A stretch of DNA of 64,000 nt from the NCBI GenBank assembly GCA_902583075.1, contig CACHUN010000001.1, forward strand, positions 1-64,000, written 5' to 3'. The notes beneath the pieces were generated by a model. That model was given only the letters and a program-made list of their open reading frames with translations, ran no database searches and was not told the origin of the DNA. A program made the position numbers and the translations under genes. Positions 17,195 to 26,593 of the stretch are shown here, in pieces. This stretch comes from an uncultured Pelagibacteraceae bacterium. GTDB lineage: Bacteria > Pseudomonadota > Alphaproteobacteria > Pelagibacterales > Pelagibacteraceae. Position 1 is the stretch's first letter, and every line of letters starts with the position of its first letter.

Positions 17195-18386
17195 ACTTAA
17201 GTTTAATAAATATTTAGAAAAACTTTATCAGTCTAATAAGCCCATTGTTATTTATAAAGTTGACGGGGGTTATAATATTTATACTGATTTTTCAAAGAAG
17301 ATAACGCTTAACAAAAATAATATTGCAAAATTTTTACATAGCTTTTCTTCGAAAAAATATAGAAAAGAAACCGACTTATATGTGGGATTTTTTGGTTATG
17401 AGATTTTATGTAATCTTTTAAATTTATCTATAAAAAACCAAAAAAATTTAAAATTTCACAAGGGTATTTTTTATAAACCTGAAACATTAATTAAAATAAG
17501 AAAAAAAATTACTATTCATTCAAATGTAAAAAGAGCTCAATTCAATGAAGTCTTTCAAAAAACCAAAATTCTAAGCCCTTTTAAGCTCAATTTAGATTTT
17601 AGCAAATATCAAAAAATATTTGATACATTTTCAAGAAAAATTAAAGAGGGTGAAACGTACCAAATTAAAATATGCACAAAGTACAAAAATAAATCTACAA
17701 TTAATTCGGTAAATTTCTTTTGGAAACTAATGAAGATTAACTCTTCACCTGAATCATTTATGATTAGAGATAAAGACTATTCAATAGTTAGCTGTTCTCC
17801 TGAGACTTTAATCAATCGAGTTGGTAATTTTATAAATACTAAACCTATTGCTGGTACCTTAAAAAAAAATAAATATACAACAAAATCTAAAGCTCTCAAA
17901 TTCTTTAGAAATAACATCAAAGAAACTAAAGAACATAATATGATTGTTGATCTTGAAAGAAATGATTTATCTAGAATATGTAAGCCAGGTACAGTAAAAA
18001 TCAAAAAACAAAAATATGTAGAGGAATATAAGCACCTATATCATTACGTGACTAGCATTATTGGAAAATTAAATCAAAAAACATCTGTTATAGAAATAAT
18101 TAAGTCAATGATGCCAGGTGGATCTGTAATTGGTTGTCCTAAAATAAGAACATTGGAATTACTAAATTCACAAGAAAAGGAAGATAGAAATATTTTTACT
18201 GGGAGTTTTGGGTATATAAAATTTAATGAAGATATGAGATTTAATTTAATTATAAGATCAATTTTAAATTTTAAAAATAGATCAGAAATATCTGCTGCAT
18301 CTGGAGTTGTGTTGGATAGCAATCCAAAGAAAGAATTCAATGAAAACTTTATCAAGGCAAAATCACTTTTGGAATTATTTAAATGA
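17172..18386 (+). CDS. pabB: Chorismate-binding enzyme, aminodeoxychorismate synthase component I
   Basis: A 404-aa chorismate-utilising enzyme that with PabA turns chorismate into 4-amino-4-deoxychorismate for folate. C-terminal motifs include MIVDLERNDLSRICKPG and MPGGSVIGCPKIRTLELL. The active-site pentapeptide reads PIAGT (225-229) where classical PabB has PIKGT; Ala is typical of anthranilate synthase, so some doubt about the product remains. Adjacent pabA and pabC favour PabB. The start is a TTG inside the end of the MFS gene (23-bp overlap); no good ATG alternative was seen. Confidence 0.82.
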   Translation: MNEFRQHKLKFNKYLEKLYQSNKPIVIYKVDGGYNIYTDFSKKITLNKNNIAKFLHSFSSKKYRKETDLYVGFFGYEILCNLLNLSIKNQKNLKFHKGIFYKPETLIKIRKKITIHSNVKRAQFNEVFQKTKILSPFKLNLDFSKYQKIFDTFSRKIKEGETYQIKICTKYKNKSTINSVNFFWKLMKINSSPESFMIRDKDYSIVSCSPETLINRVGNFINTKPIAGTLKKNKYTTKSKALKFFRNNIKETKEHNMIVDLERNDLSRICKPGTVKIKKQKYVEEYKHLYHYVTSIIGKLNQKTSVIEIIKSMMPGGSVIGCPKIRTLELLNSQEKEDRNIFTGSFGYIKFNEDMRFNLIIRSILNFKNRSEISAASGVVLDSNPKKEFNENFIKAKSLLELFK

Positions 18387-18940
18387 TTTATATTATTGAT
18401 CATCAAGATTCATTTACCTGGAATGTAGTTCATCAATTTTCTGAATTTGATGAAGTATATTGTTCAAATTACTTTGATATAAATAAAAAATTACTAGATC
18501 AATGTGAAACAATTGTATTTTCTCCTGGACCAGGTTCACCAGAAGATTACCCAACATCGATAAAGATTTATAATAAATTCAAAGGAGCAAAAAAAATTAT
18601 TGGTATTTGTCTTGGTTATCAATTGATCTTACACAGTGAAAATGGAAAAATTATTCAGCAAAAAAAAATTTACCATGGTTTTCAATCAACTGTTAAAGTC
18701 ACAAGTAATCACTCTATTTTTAAAAAAAATTCAATTTTTAAAGTTGGCAGGTACCATTCGCTCAAGTTAAAAGAACCTTTTATGAGAAAAAACTTTAATA
18801 TCACAATGAGATGTACCAAATCTGATATAGCAATGGGTTTCGAAAATACTCAAGATGATGTATATGGTTTTCAGTTCCATCCAGAATCTTTTTTGACAAA
18901 TAATGGCAAAATACTTATTAAAAAAATCTTATCAGCGTAA
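18383..18940 (+). CDS. pabA: Glutamine amidotransferase, component II
   Basis: A 185-aa class I glutamine amidotransferase delivering ammonia to the chorismate enzyme. The catalytic triad is visible: Cys in GICLGYQL (about residue 75), His and Glu in FQFHPESF (about 162-166). The N terminus MIYIIDHQDSFTWNVV is typical of PabA/TrpG. It has ATGA overlap with pabB. TrpG/PabA proteins may serve both pathways. Confidence 0.88.
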   Translation: MIYIIDHQDSFTWNVVHQFSEFDEVYCSNYFDINKKLLDQCETIVFSPGPGSPEDYPTSIKIYNKFKGAKKIIGICLGYQLILHSENGKIIQQKKIYHGFQSTVKVTSNHSIFKKNSIFKVGRYHSLKLKEPFMRKNFNITMRCTKSDIAMGFENTQDDVYGFQFHPESFLTNNGKILIKKILSA

Positions 18941-19673
18941 AGACTTTAAAGAAATCGAGTTTGATAATCTATGGAATAAGGATGGAGTTTTTACAACAAT
19001 GTGGATCTATAATAATCCACCTAAAATCCTTTTTTTTAGAACACACATTGATAATTTAATAAAATCATTAAAGGCTTATAAGATCTATGAAAAAGGAATA
19101 AAAAATAAAATATTAAAATTAATAAGTGAAAATATAGATAAAACAAAATCATATAATCATTTACTTAGAGTTGCTTTAAATAAAAAAACTGTTTCAATAT
19201 CACTAAGAGATAGAGTTAAAACCAAGCAAAGATTTGGTATTAAATTAGTCAATTATGAAAGAGTGAAACCTGAATATAAAAATTTAAAATACAAAAAAAT
19301 TTTAGGTTATCTATCTAAAATTAATACATCTAAAGAAGACATTGCTTTATGTGTAAATGATAAAATATTTGAAACTGGAACATCAAATTTATTATTTGTA
19401 AAAAACAATAAAATTTATTCACCAAAAAATAAGTACTATAGAGGTACAAATCTTAAATTTTATGAAAAAAAATTCAATATAATTAAAAAAAATATTTATT
19501 TCAAAGAATTAAATCAATTTGATGAAATCCTGCTTATTGGTTCTGGTAAAGGAGTAGTTTCCACAAGTTATATTGTAGATTACAATTGGAAGAGAAGAAA
19601 AAACAAAATATTTAATTCAATGTACAAAACTTTTGAAAAAGAATTTAAAAAAGAAAAATATATTTATAATTAA
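18903..19673 (+). CDS. pabC: Aminodeoxychorismate lyase-like class IV aminotransferase fold
   Basis: A 256-aa class IV PLP-fold protein. The block DGVFTTMWIYNNPPKILFF near residues 27-46 and IFETGTSNLLFVKNNKIYSP near 154-174 match PabC/branched-chain aminotransferase folds. As the third gene after pabB-pabA it should release pyruvate from aminodeoxychorismate to give 4-aminobenzoate. The ATG at 18903 gives a 38-bp overlap with pabA; a start nearer the pabA stop is possible, but the DGVF block needs a start before residue 27. Confidence 0.78.
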   Translation: MAKYLLKKSYQRKDFKEIEFDNLWNKDGVFTTMWIYNNPPKILFFRTHIDNLIKSLKAYKIYEKGIKNKILKLISENIDKTKSYNHLLRVALNKKTVSISLRDRVKTKQRFGIKLVNYERVKPEYKNLKYKKILGYLSKINTSKEDIALCVNDKIFETGTSNLLFVKNNKIYSPKNKYYRGTNLKFYEKKFNIIKKNIYFKELNQFDEILLIGSGKGVVSTSYIVDYNWKRRKNKIFNSMYKTFEKEFKKEKYIYN

Positions 19674-19676
19674 AAA

Positions 19677-20078
19677 ATGAGAGATCCCAATAATCCATGT
19701 CTATTTTGTAATATATCCTGCAATGAATTCGAGCTAGAAAATGAACTGGCCTACGCGAGTTATGATACTTACCCAGTTTCAAAGTATCATGCTTTAATTG
19801 TTCCAAAGAGACATGTTGAAAATTATTTTGAACTAAATAATGAGGAAGTTCTAGCTTGTGACGCCCTTCTAAAAAAACTAAAAAAGAAGCTTGAAATTAA
19901 AGATGATACAATCGAGGGATTTAATGTTGGATCAAACTCTGGTAAAACTGCAGGACAATCAATTAATCATTGTCACATTCATCTGATTCCGAGAAGATCC
20001 GGAGATGTTGATAATCCCCAAGGCGGTGTGAGAAGTGTAATCGCCTCGAAACAACATTATGTGCGTAAAACTAAATAA
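19677..20078 (+). CDS. HIT family nucleotide-binding hydrolase
   Basis: A 133-aa histidine-triad protein. CLFCNI near the N terminus is a zinc-type CxxC, and the triad is NHCHIHLIPRR around 101-111. Such proteins hydrolyse dinucleoside polyphosphates or nucleotidyl phosphoramidates. It lies 3 bp after pabC and may be part of the same transcript. Confidence 0.9.
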   Translation: MRDPNNPCLFCNISCNEFELENELAYASYDTYPVSKYHALIVPKRHVENYFELNNEEVLACDALLKKLKKKLEIKDDTIEGFNVGSNSGKTAGQSINHCHIHLIPRRSGDVDNPQGGVRSVIASKQHYVRKTK

Positions 20079-20174
20079 TAATTACCTTTATAAGCTGTTG
20101 AAATGTCATTATATCGCGGTTGATCTATCTAAATAAGTGTACTAGAAATCTTATGCGGAAGGAACAAATTCACT

Positions 20175-20975
20175 ATGATATCAACTAATCCATTTTTAAT
20201 ATTAGCTGAGATAGTACCACCATTTTTGATGCAATCTTTTGTTATTTTAATGGGTTTACTAATTCTAGTTGGAACAATTATGGATATTATTCATAAAAAA
20301 AATGTGAAGTATTTCTTTAATAATGCAAAAAAAGCAAAATTATCTGCTACGAAAACTTTATCAACAGGAGAGAGGATATCTGTAATCTCAAAAACTATTG
20401 CAAGCGACATTGCTACTACATCAGAACTTGGTGCTGGTAAAAGAAGAGTGGCGCATGTAATGGGCATGTACGGAACAATACTTTTTTGGGTAGGATCAGT
20501 TGTAATGATATTCTTTTATACTTCCCCAGGATCCACTACTCCAGCAGTGTGGCCAATAATATGGCATGTTGGAGCAGCACTAACTGTATTAGGAGGATCT
20601 TGGTTTTGGTTTTTTCTAAGAGTTGATGTTTATTCTGAGGCACAACCTTGGTTTAGAGTGATTAAAGCTGACTTATTTGTTTTAGCATTAATAGCATCAT
20701 CATTATTTGGTTTGATATGGTCTTATCTTCAATCACTAAATCTTGTTGGAAGATATGATGATATGGTTTTCTTAACATTATTTATTGCAGCAAATTTGGT
20801 TTTATTTGGTGGAGTATATTGGTCAAAATTTGCTCATATGTTTTACAAACCTGGTGCAGCACTACAAAAAAATTTAGCAGAAGCTGATGGTTCTAGAGAT
20901 AATCTACCACCAGAAGCAGATGCACCTGAGCAATTTGGCTTAGGTATAAAAAGAGAAGAGCCAAAACACTATTAA
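20175..20975 (+). CDS. aprM: Membrane protein AprM associated with APS reductase
   Basis: A 266-aa integral membrane protein with about five transmembrane segments. It is directly upstream of aprB and aprA. In sulfur-oxidising bacteria and SAR11, AprM is thought to anchor AprBA to the membrane and pass electrons to quinones. The call rests mainly on gene order plus the membrane topology. A GGAAGGA ribosome binding site precedes the ATG. Confidence 0.83.
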   Translation: MISTNPFLILAEIVPPFLMQSFVILMGLLILVGTIMDIIHKKNVKYFFNNAKKAKLSATKTLSTGERISVISKTIASDIATTSELGAGKRRVAHVMGMYGTILFWVGSVVMIFFYTSPGSTTPAVWPIIWHVGAALTVLGGSWFWFFLRVDVYSEAQPWFRVIKADLFVLALIASSLFGLIWSYLQSLNLVGRYDDMVFLTLFIAANLVLFGGVYWSKFAHMFYKPGAALQKNLAEADGSRDNLPPEADAPEQFGLGIKREEPKHY

Positions 20976-21009
20976 TATGATAAAAATTAAAAAGGAGAAA
21001 AATTAAATT

Positions 21010-21480
21010 ATGTCAACTTTTGTATATATGACACGTTGCGATGGCTGTGGTCACTGCGTAGATATTTGTCCATCGGATATAATGCATATCGATGAAACAA
21101 TAAGAAGAGCAAAGAATATTGAACCAAACTTTTGTTGGGAGTGCTATTCATGTGTTAAGGCGTGCCCTAATCATGCAATTGATGTAAGAGGTTATGCTGA
21201 TTTTGCACCAATGGGACACAGCGTAAGAGTTAGACGTGAAGAAGAAAAAGGAACTATCTCATGGAAGATAAAATTTAGAAATGGAACTACGAAAGATTTT
21301 GTATCTCCAATTACAACTAAACCATGGGGAAAATTTATTCCAAAACTCGCAGAAGGAGATAAGCCAAATCAAGGAGAGATTAATTCTCAAAGATTATATA
21401 CTGAGCCAGAAGGTTTAAATATTGATGGAGAACTACCATCAGTTCCCAAAGAAACTTTCAAAAAGGGAGTTTATTATTAA
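21010..21480 (+). CDS. aprB: Adenylylsulfate reductase beta subunit (ferredoxin-like)
   Basis: A 156-aa iron-sulfur subunit. Two [4Fe-4S] motifs are present: C-x2-C-x2-C-x3-CP in CDGCGHCVDICP (10-21) and CWECYSCVKACP (about 42-53). The C-terminal tail wraps the alpha subunit in known structures. Its stop overlaps the aprA ATG by one base. AprBA interconverts APS and sulfite plus AMP; in this aerobic context it should oxidise sulfite. Confidence 0.95.
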   Translation: MSTFVYMTRCDGCGHCVDICPSDIMHIDETIRRAKNIEPNFCWECYSCVKACPNHAIDVRGYADFAPMGHSVRVRREEEKGTISWKIKFRNGTTKDFVSPITTKPWGKFIPKLAEGDKPNQGEINSQRLYTEPEGLNIDGELPSVPKETFKKGVYY

Positions 21481-23342
21481 TGGCTAAACATAAAACACAT
21501 TTCGAAGATTGTGATGTTCTAGTAGTTGGAGGTGGAATGGCTGGAACCGGTGCTGCTTTTGAAGCAAGGCACTGGGGTAGAGATTTGAAAATTGTTTGTG
21601 TAGAAAAAGCAAACATAGATAGAAGTGGTGCAGTTGCCCAAGGATTGTACGCAATTAACTGCTATATGGGTATGCAATGGGGAGAGAACCAACCTGAAGA
21701 TCATGTCAGATACGCACGTAATGACTTAATGGGAATGGTGAGAGAAGATTTAGGTTATGATATGGCACGTCACGTAGACTCAACAGTTCACATGTTTGAT
21801 GAGTGGGGACTACCAATGATGAAAAATGAAAAAACTGGTCGTTACTTAAGAGAAGGTAAATGGCAAATTATGATTCATGGTGAAAGCTATAAGCCGATAG
21901 TTGCTGAAGCTGCTAAAAAATCAGCTGATAAAATTTACAATAGAATAATGATCACTCATCTTTTGATGGACGAAGAAAAAGAAAATAGAGTAGGTGGAGC
22001 TGTTGGGTTTAATATGAGAACAGGTGATTTTCATGTTTTCAGAGCAAAAACAGTTATAGTTGCAGCAGGCGGTGCATCTCATATATTTAAGCCGAGAGCT
22101 GTTGGAGAAGGTATGGGAAGAACTTGGTATGCTCCTTGGAGTAACGGTTCAGCTTATGCACTACCAATTGCTGCTGGAGCAAAAATGACTCAAATGGAAA
22201 ATAGAATAGTGTTATGTAGATTTAAAGATGGATATGGCCCAGTTGGAGCATATTTCCTACATTTAAAAACCTATACTCAAAATGCTAATGGGGAAAACTA
22301 TGAAAAGAAATGGTATGAACAAACTAAAGAATTGGTTGGTGAATATATAGACCATCACCCAACCCCTACATGTTTAAGAAATCATGCATTTATTCAAGAA
22401 ACTATGGCAGGTGGAGGCCCAATTCATATGGTCACTACAGAGGCTTTCCAAGATCCACATTTAGAAACTGTTGGTTGGGAAAACTTCTTAGGAATGACAG
22501 TTGGTCAAGCTGTTGTTTGGGCATCACAGAATATTGATCCTAAATATACAAATCCAGAACTTACTACATCGGAGCCTTACGTTATGGGTTCACATGCTAC
22601 ATGTTCAGGAGCATGGGTAAGCGGACCAGAAGATCTATCACCACCAGAATATTTCTGGGGTTACAACAGAATGTTAACAATCGAGGGACTTTTTGGAGCT
22701 GGAGATACTGTTGGAGGTAGCGCACATAAATTTTCATCAGGATCATTTACAGAAGGTCGTTTAGCAGCAAAAGCAGCAGTTAAATATATTGAAGACCAAA
22801 AAGCTAATGATATTAAAGTTAGCGATAAACAATGTGAAGACTTTAAAACAGCTGTTTATAAACCACTTGAAAATTATACTGTTGGAAGAAACGAGATAAC
22901 TGGAGGAACTGTTTCACCTAGTTATATCTCTCCGATTCAAGGCCTTCAAAGATTACAAAGAATTATGGATGAGTATGTTGGAGGAATTGCAACAAACTAC
23001 ATGACTAACGCGAATATGCTGAAAAAAGGTCTGGAATTGCTTAAATGGCTTGAAGAGGATTTAGAAAATGTTGGAGCAGAGGACTACCATCAGCTAATGA
23101 GAGCTTGGGAGCTTAAGCATAGAGCTTTAACATCTCAGTGTGTAACAGAACATACTATGTTTAGAGAAGAAACTAGATGGCCGGGCTATTATTATAGAGG
23201 TGATCATATGAAGCTTGACGATGATAATTGGCATTGTTTAACAGTTTCTAGAAGAGATCCTAAAACTGGTAAGTTTACTTTAGAAAAAGTGCCCGTTTAC
23301 CATATCGTAGATGAGAACGAGAAGAAAAAAGAAGCTTCTTAA
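21480..23342 (+). CDS. aprA: Adenylylsulfate reductase alpha subunit (FAD)
   Basis: A 620-aa flavoprotein catalysing sulfite + AMP to APS or the reverse. The FAD-binding dinucleotide motif is in VLVVGGGMAGTGAAFEA near residues 13-29, and GLFGAGDTVGG near 400 closes the FAD site. Typical Apr segments such as NRIVLCRFKDGYGPVGAYF are present. Full length. With AprM and AprB it forms a membrane-linked sulfite oxidation system; no sulfate adenylyltransferase gene is seen in the window. Confidence 0.95.
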   Translation: MAKHKTHFEDCDVLVVGGGMAGTGAAFEARHWGRDLKIVCVEKANIDRSGAVAQGLYAINCYMGMQWGENQPEDHVRYARNDLMGMVREDLGYDMARHVDSTVHMFDEWGLPMMKNEKTGRYLREGKWQIMIHGESYKPIVAEAAKKSADKIYNRIMITHLLMDEEKENRVGGAVGFNMRTGDFHVFRAKTVIVAAGGASHIFKPRAVGEGMGRTWYAPWSNGSAYALPIAAGAKMTQMENRIVLCRFKDGYGPVGAYFLHLKTYTQNANGENYEKKWYEQTKELVGEYIDHHPTPTCLRNHAFIQETMAGGGPIHMVTTEAFQDPHLETVGWENFLGMTVGQAVVWASQNIDPKYTNPELTTSEPYVMGSHATCSGAWVSGPEDLSPPEYFWGYNRMLTIEGLFGAGDTVGGSAHKFSSGSFTEGRLAAKAAVKYIEDQKANDIKVSDKQCEDFKTAVYKPLENYTVGRNEITGGTVSPSYISPIQGLQRLQRIMDEYVGGIATNYMTNANMLKKGLELLKWLEEDLENVGAEDYHQLMRAWELKHRALTSQCVTEHTMFREETRWPGYYYRGDHMKLDDDNWHCLTVSRRDPKTGKFTLEKVPVYHIVDENEKKKEAS

Positions 23343-23358
23343 TTGAATTAAAACAGAA

Positions 23359-23709
23359 ATGGCCCTTTTAGATAAATCCGACGAGGAAATTATTAAAATT
23401 GCTGAACCAATGTGGGCCAACTTAGTAAAATCCTCTAATATCAAAGATTACGGTGGCTTTACTCGAGATTTGTCATCTCAAATGATGTACGGAGCTAATG
23501 AAGTCGAACTTGGAAAACAATGGGCAAATAATGAGTTGATTTCAAGTTTAGCTGAAGGATGTAAGGCAATCGGCTGTCTTAGAAGAGGTCTTTACATAAC
23601 AGTCTTATATAAACAGACTAGCACAAAGATCCCTGGAGACTTTTTGGGAAGACTAGTTCTTGGAGAAGAGGGAGATGAGGTCAAAGTCTTCGGTGCAACA
23701 ATTTTCTAA
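23359..23709 (+). CDS. Unknown 116-aa protein downstream of aprA
   Basis: I do not recognise the family. It is soluble, with no signal peptide, and contains two cysteines in EGCKAIGCLRRGLYITVLYKQ (about 67-87) that could bind metal or sulfur. It lies 16 bp after aprA, the same strand, so it is likely part of the aprMBA operon and may assist sulfite oxidation or maturation of the enzyme. Confidence 0.7.
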   Translation: MALLDKSDEEIIKIAEPMWANLVKSSNIKDYGGFTRDLSSQMMYGANEVELGKQWANNELISSLAEGCKAIGCLRRGLYITVLYKQTSTKIPGDFLGRLVLGEEGDEVKVFGATIF

Positions 23710-23760
23710 ATATTTTTAAAAAATATTTGCATTTATTACAACTTGTGATATTCCGCGAGT

Positions 23761-23907
23761 ATGTTTCAAATAATAAATCATAATTTAAAAAAACTTCCTT
23801 TATTCTTTGAAAATCAACTAAGTAAAATAATTAAATCATTTTTATATCTTTTTATCTTCTTTGCTTGGGGTATAATTCTTCTAAGTACTGCACAGAATTT
23901 TATTTAA
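23761..23907 (+). CDS. Possible 48-aa single-span membrane protein
   Basis: An ATG-started ORF of 48 codons in the gap between the aprA operon and the TauE/SafE gene. A polar N-terminal half is followed by a hydrophobic helix (FLYLFIFFAWGIILLST, about 27-43). No clear ribosome binding site is seen, so the call is tentative. Confidence 0.4.
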   Translation: MFQIINHNLKKLPLFFENQLSKIIKSFLYLFIFFAWGIILLSTAQNFI

Positions 23908-23959
23908 AAAAACATTCATATTTATTGACTTTATATTCTTAGAGGAATAATTACTTTAA

Positions 23960-25045
23960 ATGGAGTATTTTCTTCCAATTGCACAAGTCGAAATAAATTT
24001 ACTTTTTATATTTGGTCTAAGTTTAGTTGTAGGAATTTTATCTGGCTTGTTTGGAGTAGGTGGAGGATTTTTGATGACACCTTTTTTAATTTTTTTAGGT
24101 GTACCTCCTATTTATGCAGTTCCCAATGAAGCCAGTAATATTTTAGGAACTTCAGTCTCTGGATCTACAACTCATTATCTTAAAGGAACACTCGATTACA
24201 AAATAGGTTTCATGATTGTCATTGGAGGAGCTATCGGAACAATACTTGGAATTATAACTTTTTCATATTTCAAAGATATTGGAAAAATCAATGTAGTTAT
24301 ATCTTTAGCTTATATGTATATCCTTGCAATTTTAGGAACCTTTATGCTTATTCAAGGTGTATCAGAAATTGATAGAGCAAGAAAAAAAATAACTGAAAAA
24401 AAAAAACTACATAAACATTATTGGATACACGGTCTTCCTTTAAGAATGCGTTTTAAAAAGTCGCAACTTTATGAAAGTGCATTTACACCAATAATAATCG
24501 GTCTCATAGTTGGTTTCGTCGCTGCAATTATGGGAATAGGTGGTGCTTTCATTTTAGTACCAGCAATGATTTATATTATTGGGATGCCAACAAGATTAAT
24601 TCCAGGTACTTCCCTTTTTGTAACTATATTTATCAGTGCGATAGTTACAATTTTGCATGCGTTGAATTATGGAACCATAGATTTAATATTAGTTACTGTT
24701 TTAATTTTAGGTTCAATAATAGGTGTACAGTTTGGACAAAAAATTGGAGAAAAAATTGATAGCTCAGAATTTAAAACTATTTTAGCAATATTATTACTAT
24801 TAGTTGGTATAGCAATTGCTTATGATACATTTATCAAAGATGAAAAAACAACAATTGTTATTGTTAATGTTACAGATAATTTAGGACCATTAAGTGAATT
24901 TATATTAAATTTTTCAAGAGATTTACCAGTATTTTATGGTCTAACCTCAGTTTTACTTGCAGTAGTACTCGGAGTTGGAGCTGCAATGATTAGAAGAGTT
25001 TATTCTAATTGGGATGATAAAAGATTAGCAAAATTAAAAAAATAA
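23960..25045 (+). CDS. TauE/SafE family sulfite/sulfonate exporter
   Basis: A 361-aa permease made of two homologous halves, each beginning with a GxxxGxGGG-type repeat: GLFGVGGGFLMTPF (about 29-42) and AIMGIGGAFILVPAM. About eight to nine transmembrane segments, a cytosolic loop near 145-165, and an extra C-terminal helix. TauE/SafE members export sulfite, sulfoacetate or related anions. Its place between aprBA and suyAB/xsc suggests sulfite export. Confidence 0.85.
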   Translation: MEYFLPIAQVEINLLFIFGLSLVVGILSGLFGVGGGFLMTPFLIFLGVPPIYAVPNEASNILGTSVSGSTTHYLKGTLDYKIGFMIVIGGAIGTILGIITFSYFKDIGKINVVISLAYMYILAILGTFMLIQGVSEIDRARKKITEKKKLHKHYWIHGLPLRMRFKKSQLYESAFTPIIIGLIVGFVAAIMGIGGAFILVPAMIYIIGMPTRLIPGTSLFVTIFISAIVTILHALNYGTIDLILVTVLILGSIIGVQFGQKIGEKIDSSEFKTILAILLLLVGIAIAYDTFIKDEKTTIVIVNVTDNLGPLSEFILNFSRDLPVFYGLTSVLLAVVLGVGAAMIRRVYSNWDDKRLAKLKK

Positions 25046-26212
25046 TTAGGCGCTTCTATATAATTTAGTCATAACAAACTCTTTATGACCAAGAGCTTCA
25101 GCACAAGTTAATCTTCCATTAGCAACCCTTAAAGTTGATTTGATTAACTCATCTCCTGCTTGGCTCAAATTCATTTCTCTAGATAAAATTTTAGAAACGT
25201 CCACATCAATATGTTCACTCATAGCTTTTGCTGTAAGAGGATTAGCTGTCAATTTAATCACAGGCTCTATAGGATTTCCTATAATATTGCCTTGTCCAGT
25301 TGGGAATAAATGGATATTAAAACCTCCTGCAGCTTGTAAAGTAACACATTCTGCTGCTGCTGAAGAAGTATCCATGAAGTACAATCCAGCACCTTTTGTC
25401 GGTTCCTCGGCTGGCTCTAGAACATCAATAAACTGACATCCTCCAATTTTCTGAAAATTACCAAATGCCTTTTCTTCAATAGTAGTTAATCCACCAGCAA
25501 TGTTACCTGCAGTTGGTTGACTTTCTGATAAATCATCTGTTGCTTCTTTAAGAATAAAATCATTATAATCATTCCATGTCTTTTTAAACTTTGCTTGAGC
25601 CTCCGGTGTTTTGCCTCTTTTTTCGCAAACTGTTTCAGCTCCTGTAAGCTCAGAAGTCTCACCAAAACATAAATGAACACCAAGTGGTTCTAATTTATCC
25701 ATAAGATTTCCAACAGTAGGATTAGATGCTAATCCTGAAGTTGTATCAGACTCTCCACATTTTACTGAAATCCATAAATCACTTATTGGACACTCTTCTC
25801 TTTGTTTTTCAGAAGCCCACATTGAAAACTCTTGTGCTTTTTTTGAAACTTTAGCAATAGTATCTATATCTCCAACTCCTTCTATACTAAAACCTTCAAC
25901 TGGTTTGCCAGTTGTTGCAATTGCATCAACAATCCTTTTTGTCCATTTAGGTTCAATACCTACAACTATAACAGCTGCAACATTAGGATTTTTACCTGTA
26001 CCAATCATTGTTCTAAAATGAAGTTCTAAATCTGCACCAAACTGCAGTCGCCCATAAGAGTGAGGTAGAGCTATTGTACCTTTAATGTTATTTGCTACTG
26101 CTTCTGCACATGCATTTGAAATATCGTCTACAGGAAGAATAATAACGTGATTACGTGTTCCAGCACGACCATTTTCTCTTTTATATCCTAAAAAACTATC
26201 TGGAATTTCCAT
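25046..26212 (-). CDS. suyB: (2R)-sulfolactate sulfo-lyase large subunit (UxaA family)
   Basis: A 388-aa member of the altronate-dehydratase-like UxaA family, beginning with [16 protein letters not shown], a hallmark of the group. The companion SAF-domain small subunit lies 3 bp upstream. SuyAB removes sulfite from sulfolactate to give pyruvate. The substrate is inferred from the neighbouring xsc, tauE-like and apr genes; other hydroxy-acid dehydratases of the family cannot be excluded by sequence alone. Confidence 0.85.
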   Translation of the reverse strand: MEIPDSFLGYKRENGRAGTRNHVIILPVDDISNACAEAVANNIKGTIALPHSYGRLQFGADLELHFRTMIGTGKNPNVAAVIVVGIEPKWTKRIVDAIATTGKPVEGFSIEGVGDIDTIAKVSKKAQEFSMWASEKQREECPISDLWISVKCGESDTTSGLASNPTVGNLMDKLEPLGVHLCFGETSELTGAETVCEKRGKTPEAQAKFKKTWNDYNDFILKEATDDLSESQPTAGNIAGGLTTIEEKAFGNFQKIGGCQFIDVLEPAEEPTKGAGLYFMDTSSAAAECVTLQAAGGFNIHLFPTGQGNIIGNPIEPVIKLTANPLTAKAMSEHIDVDVSKILSREMNLSQAGDELIKSTLRVANGRLTCAEALGHKEFVMTKLYRSA

Positions 26213-26215
26213 TTA

Positions 26216-26503
26216 TTACCACTTTTTTGTTTTTACGTTATGAACATGAACATGTTCACCTTTTTTAATATTTTTAACTACTTTCCCAATATCATGACCA
26301 TATTTCAAAATAGTGTCACCTTCATTTAGATCTGCCATTGCAATCTTATGACCCAATTGTATTTCGTCTTTTGATTGTATTGAAACAGACTTATCGTTTT
26401 CCATTATCCAACAATTACAATTTTGTTCTGGGGTTATTTTTTTTATAACAACTACGCCAACGTTGTCTTTTTCATCATGTATTATTATATCAGTATTTGA
26501 CAT
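26216..26503 (-). CDS. suyA: (2R)-sulfolactate sulfo-lyase small subunit (SAF domain)
   Basis: A 95-aa SAF-like domain protein starting MSNTDIIIHDEKDNVGVVVIK. The typical glycine/lysine-rich ends (LGHKIAMADLNEGDTILKYG and IKKGEHVHVHNV) match UxaA N-terminal domains. The open frame extends upstream to 26656, but that would run through the xsc gene start on the other strand; the ATG at 26503 gives the correct family start. Divergent from xsc, sharing a ~90-bp promoter region. Confidence 0.85.
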   Translation of the reverse strand: MSNTDIIIHDEKDNVGVVVIKKITPEQNCNCWIMENDKSVSIQSKDEIQLGHKIAMADLNEGDTILKYGHDIGKVVKNIKKGEHVHVHNVKTKKW

Positions 26504-26593
26504 TGTGACGATTTCTTTATTTGAAATTCGATAAATCTTATATATTAATCGGGCTCTTTGACAAATAAAAAAAAGAATTAGAAAGGCTGAACT

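Noticed and set aside
26556..26590. TTGACA upstream of xsc as a -35 box
   Set aside because: There is no -10-like hexamer at 16-18 bp before the start codon; the match may be chance.
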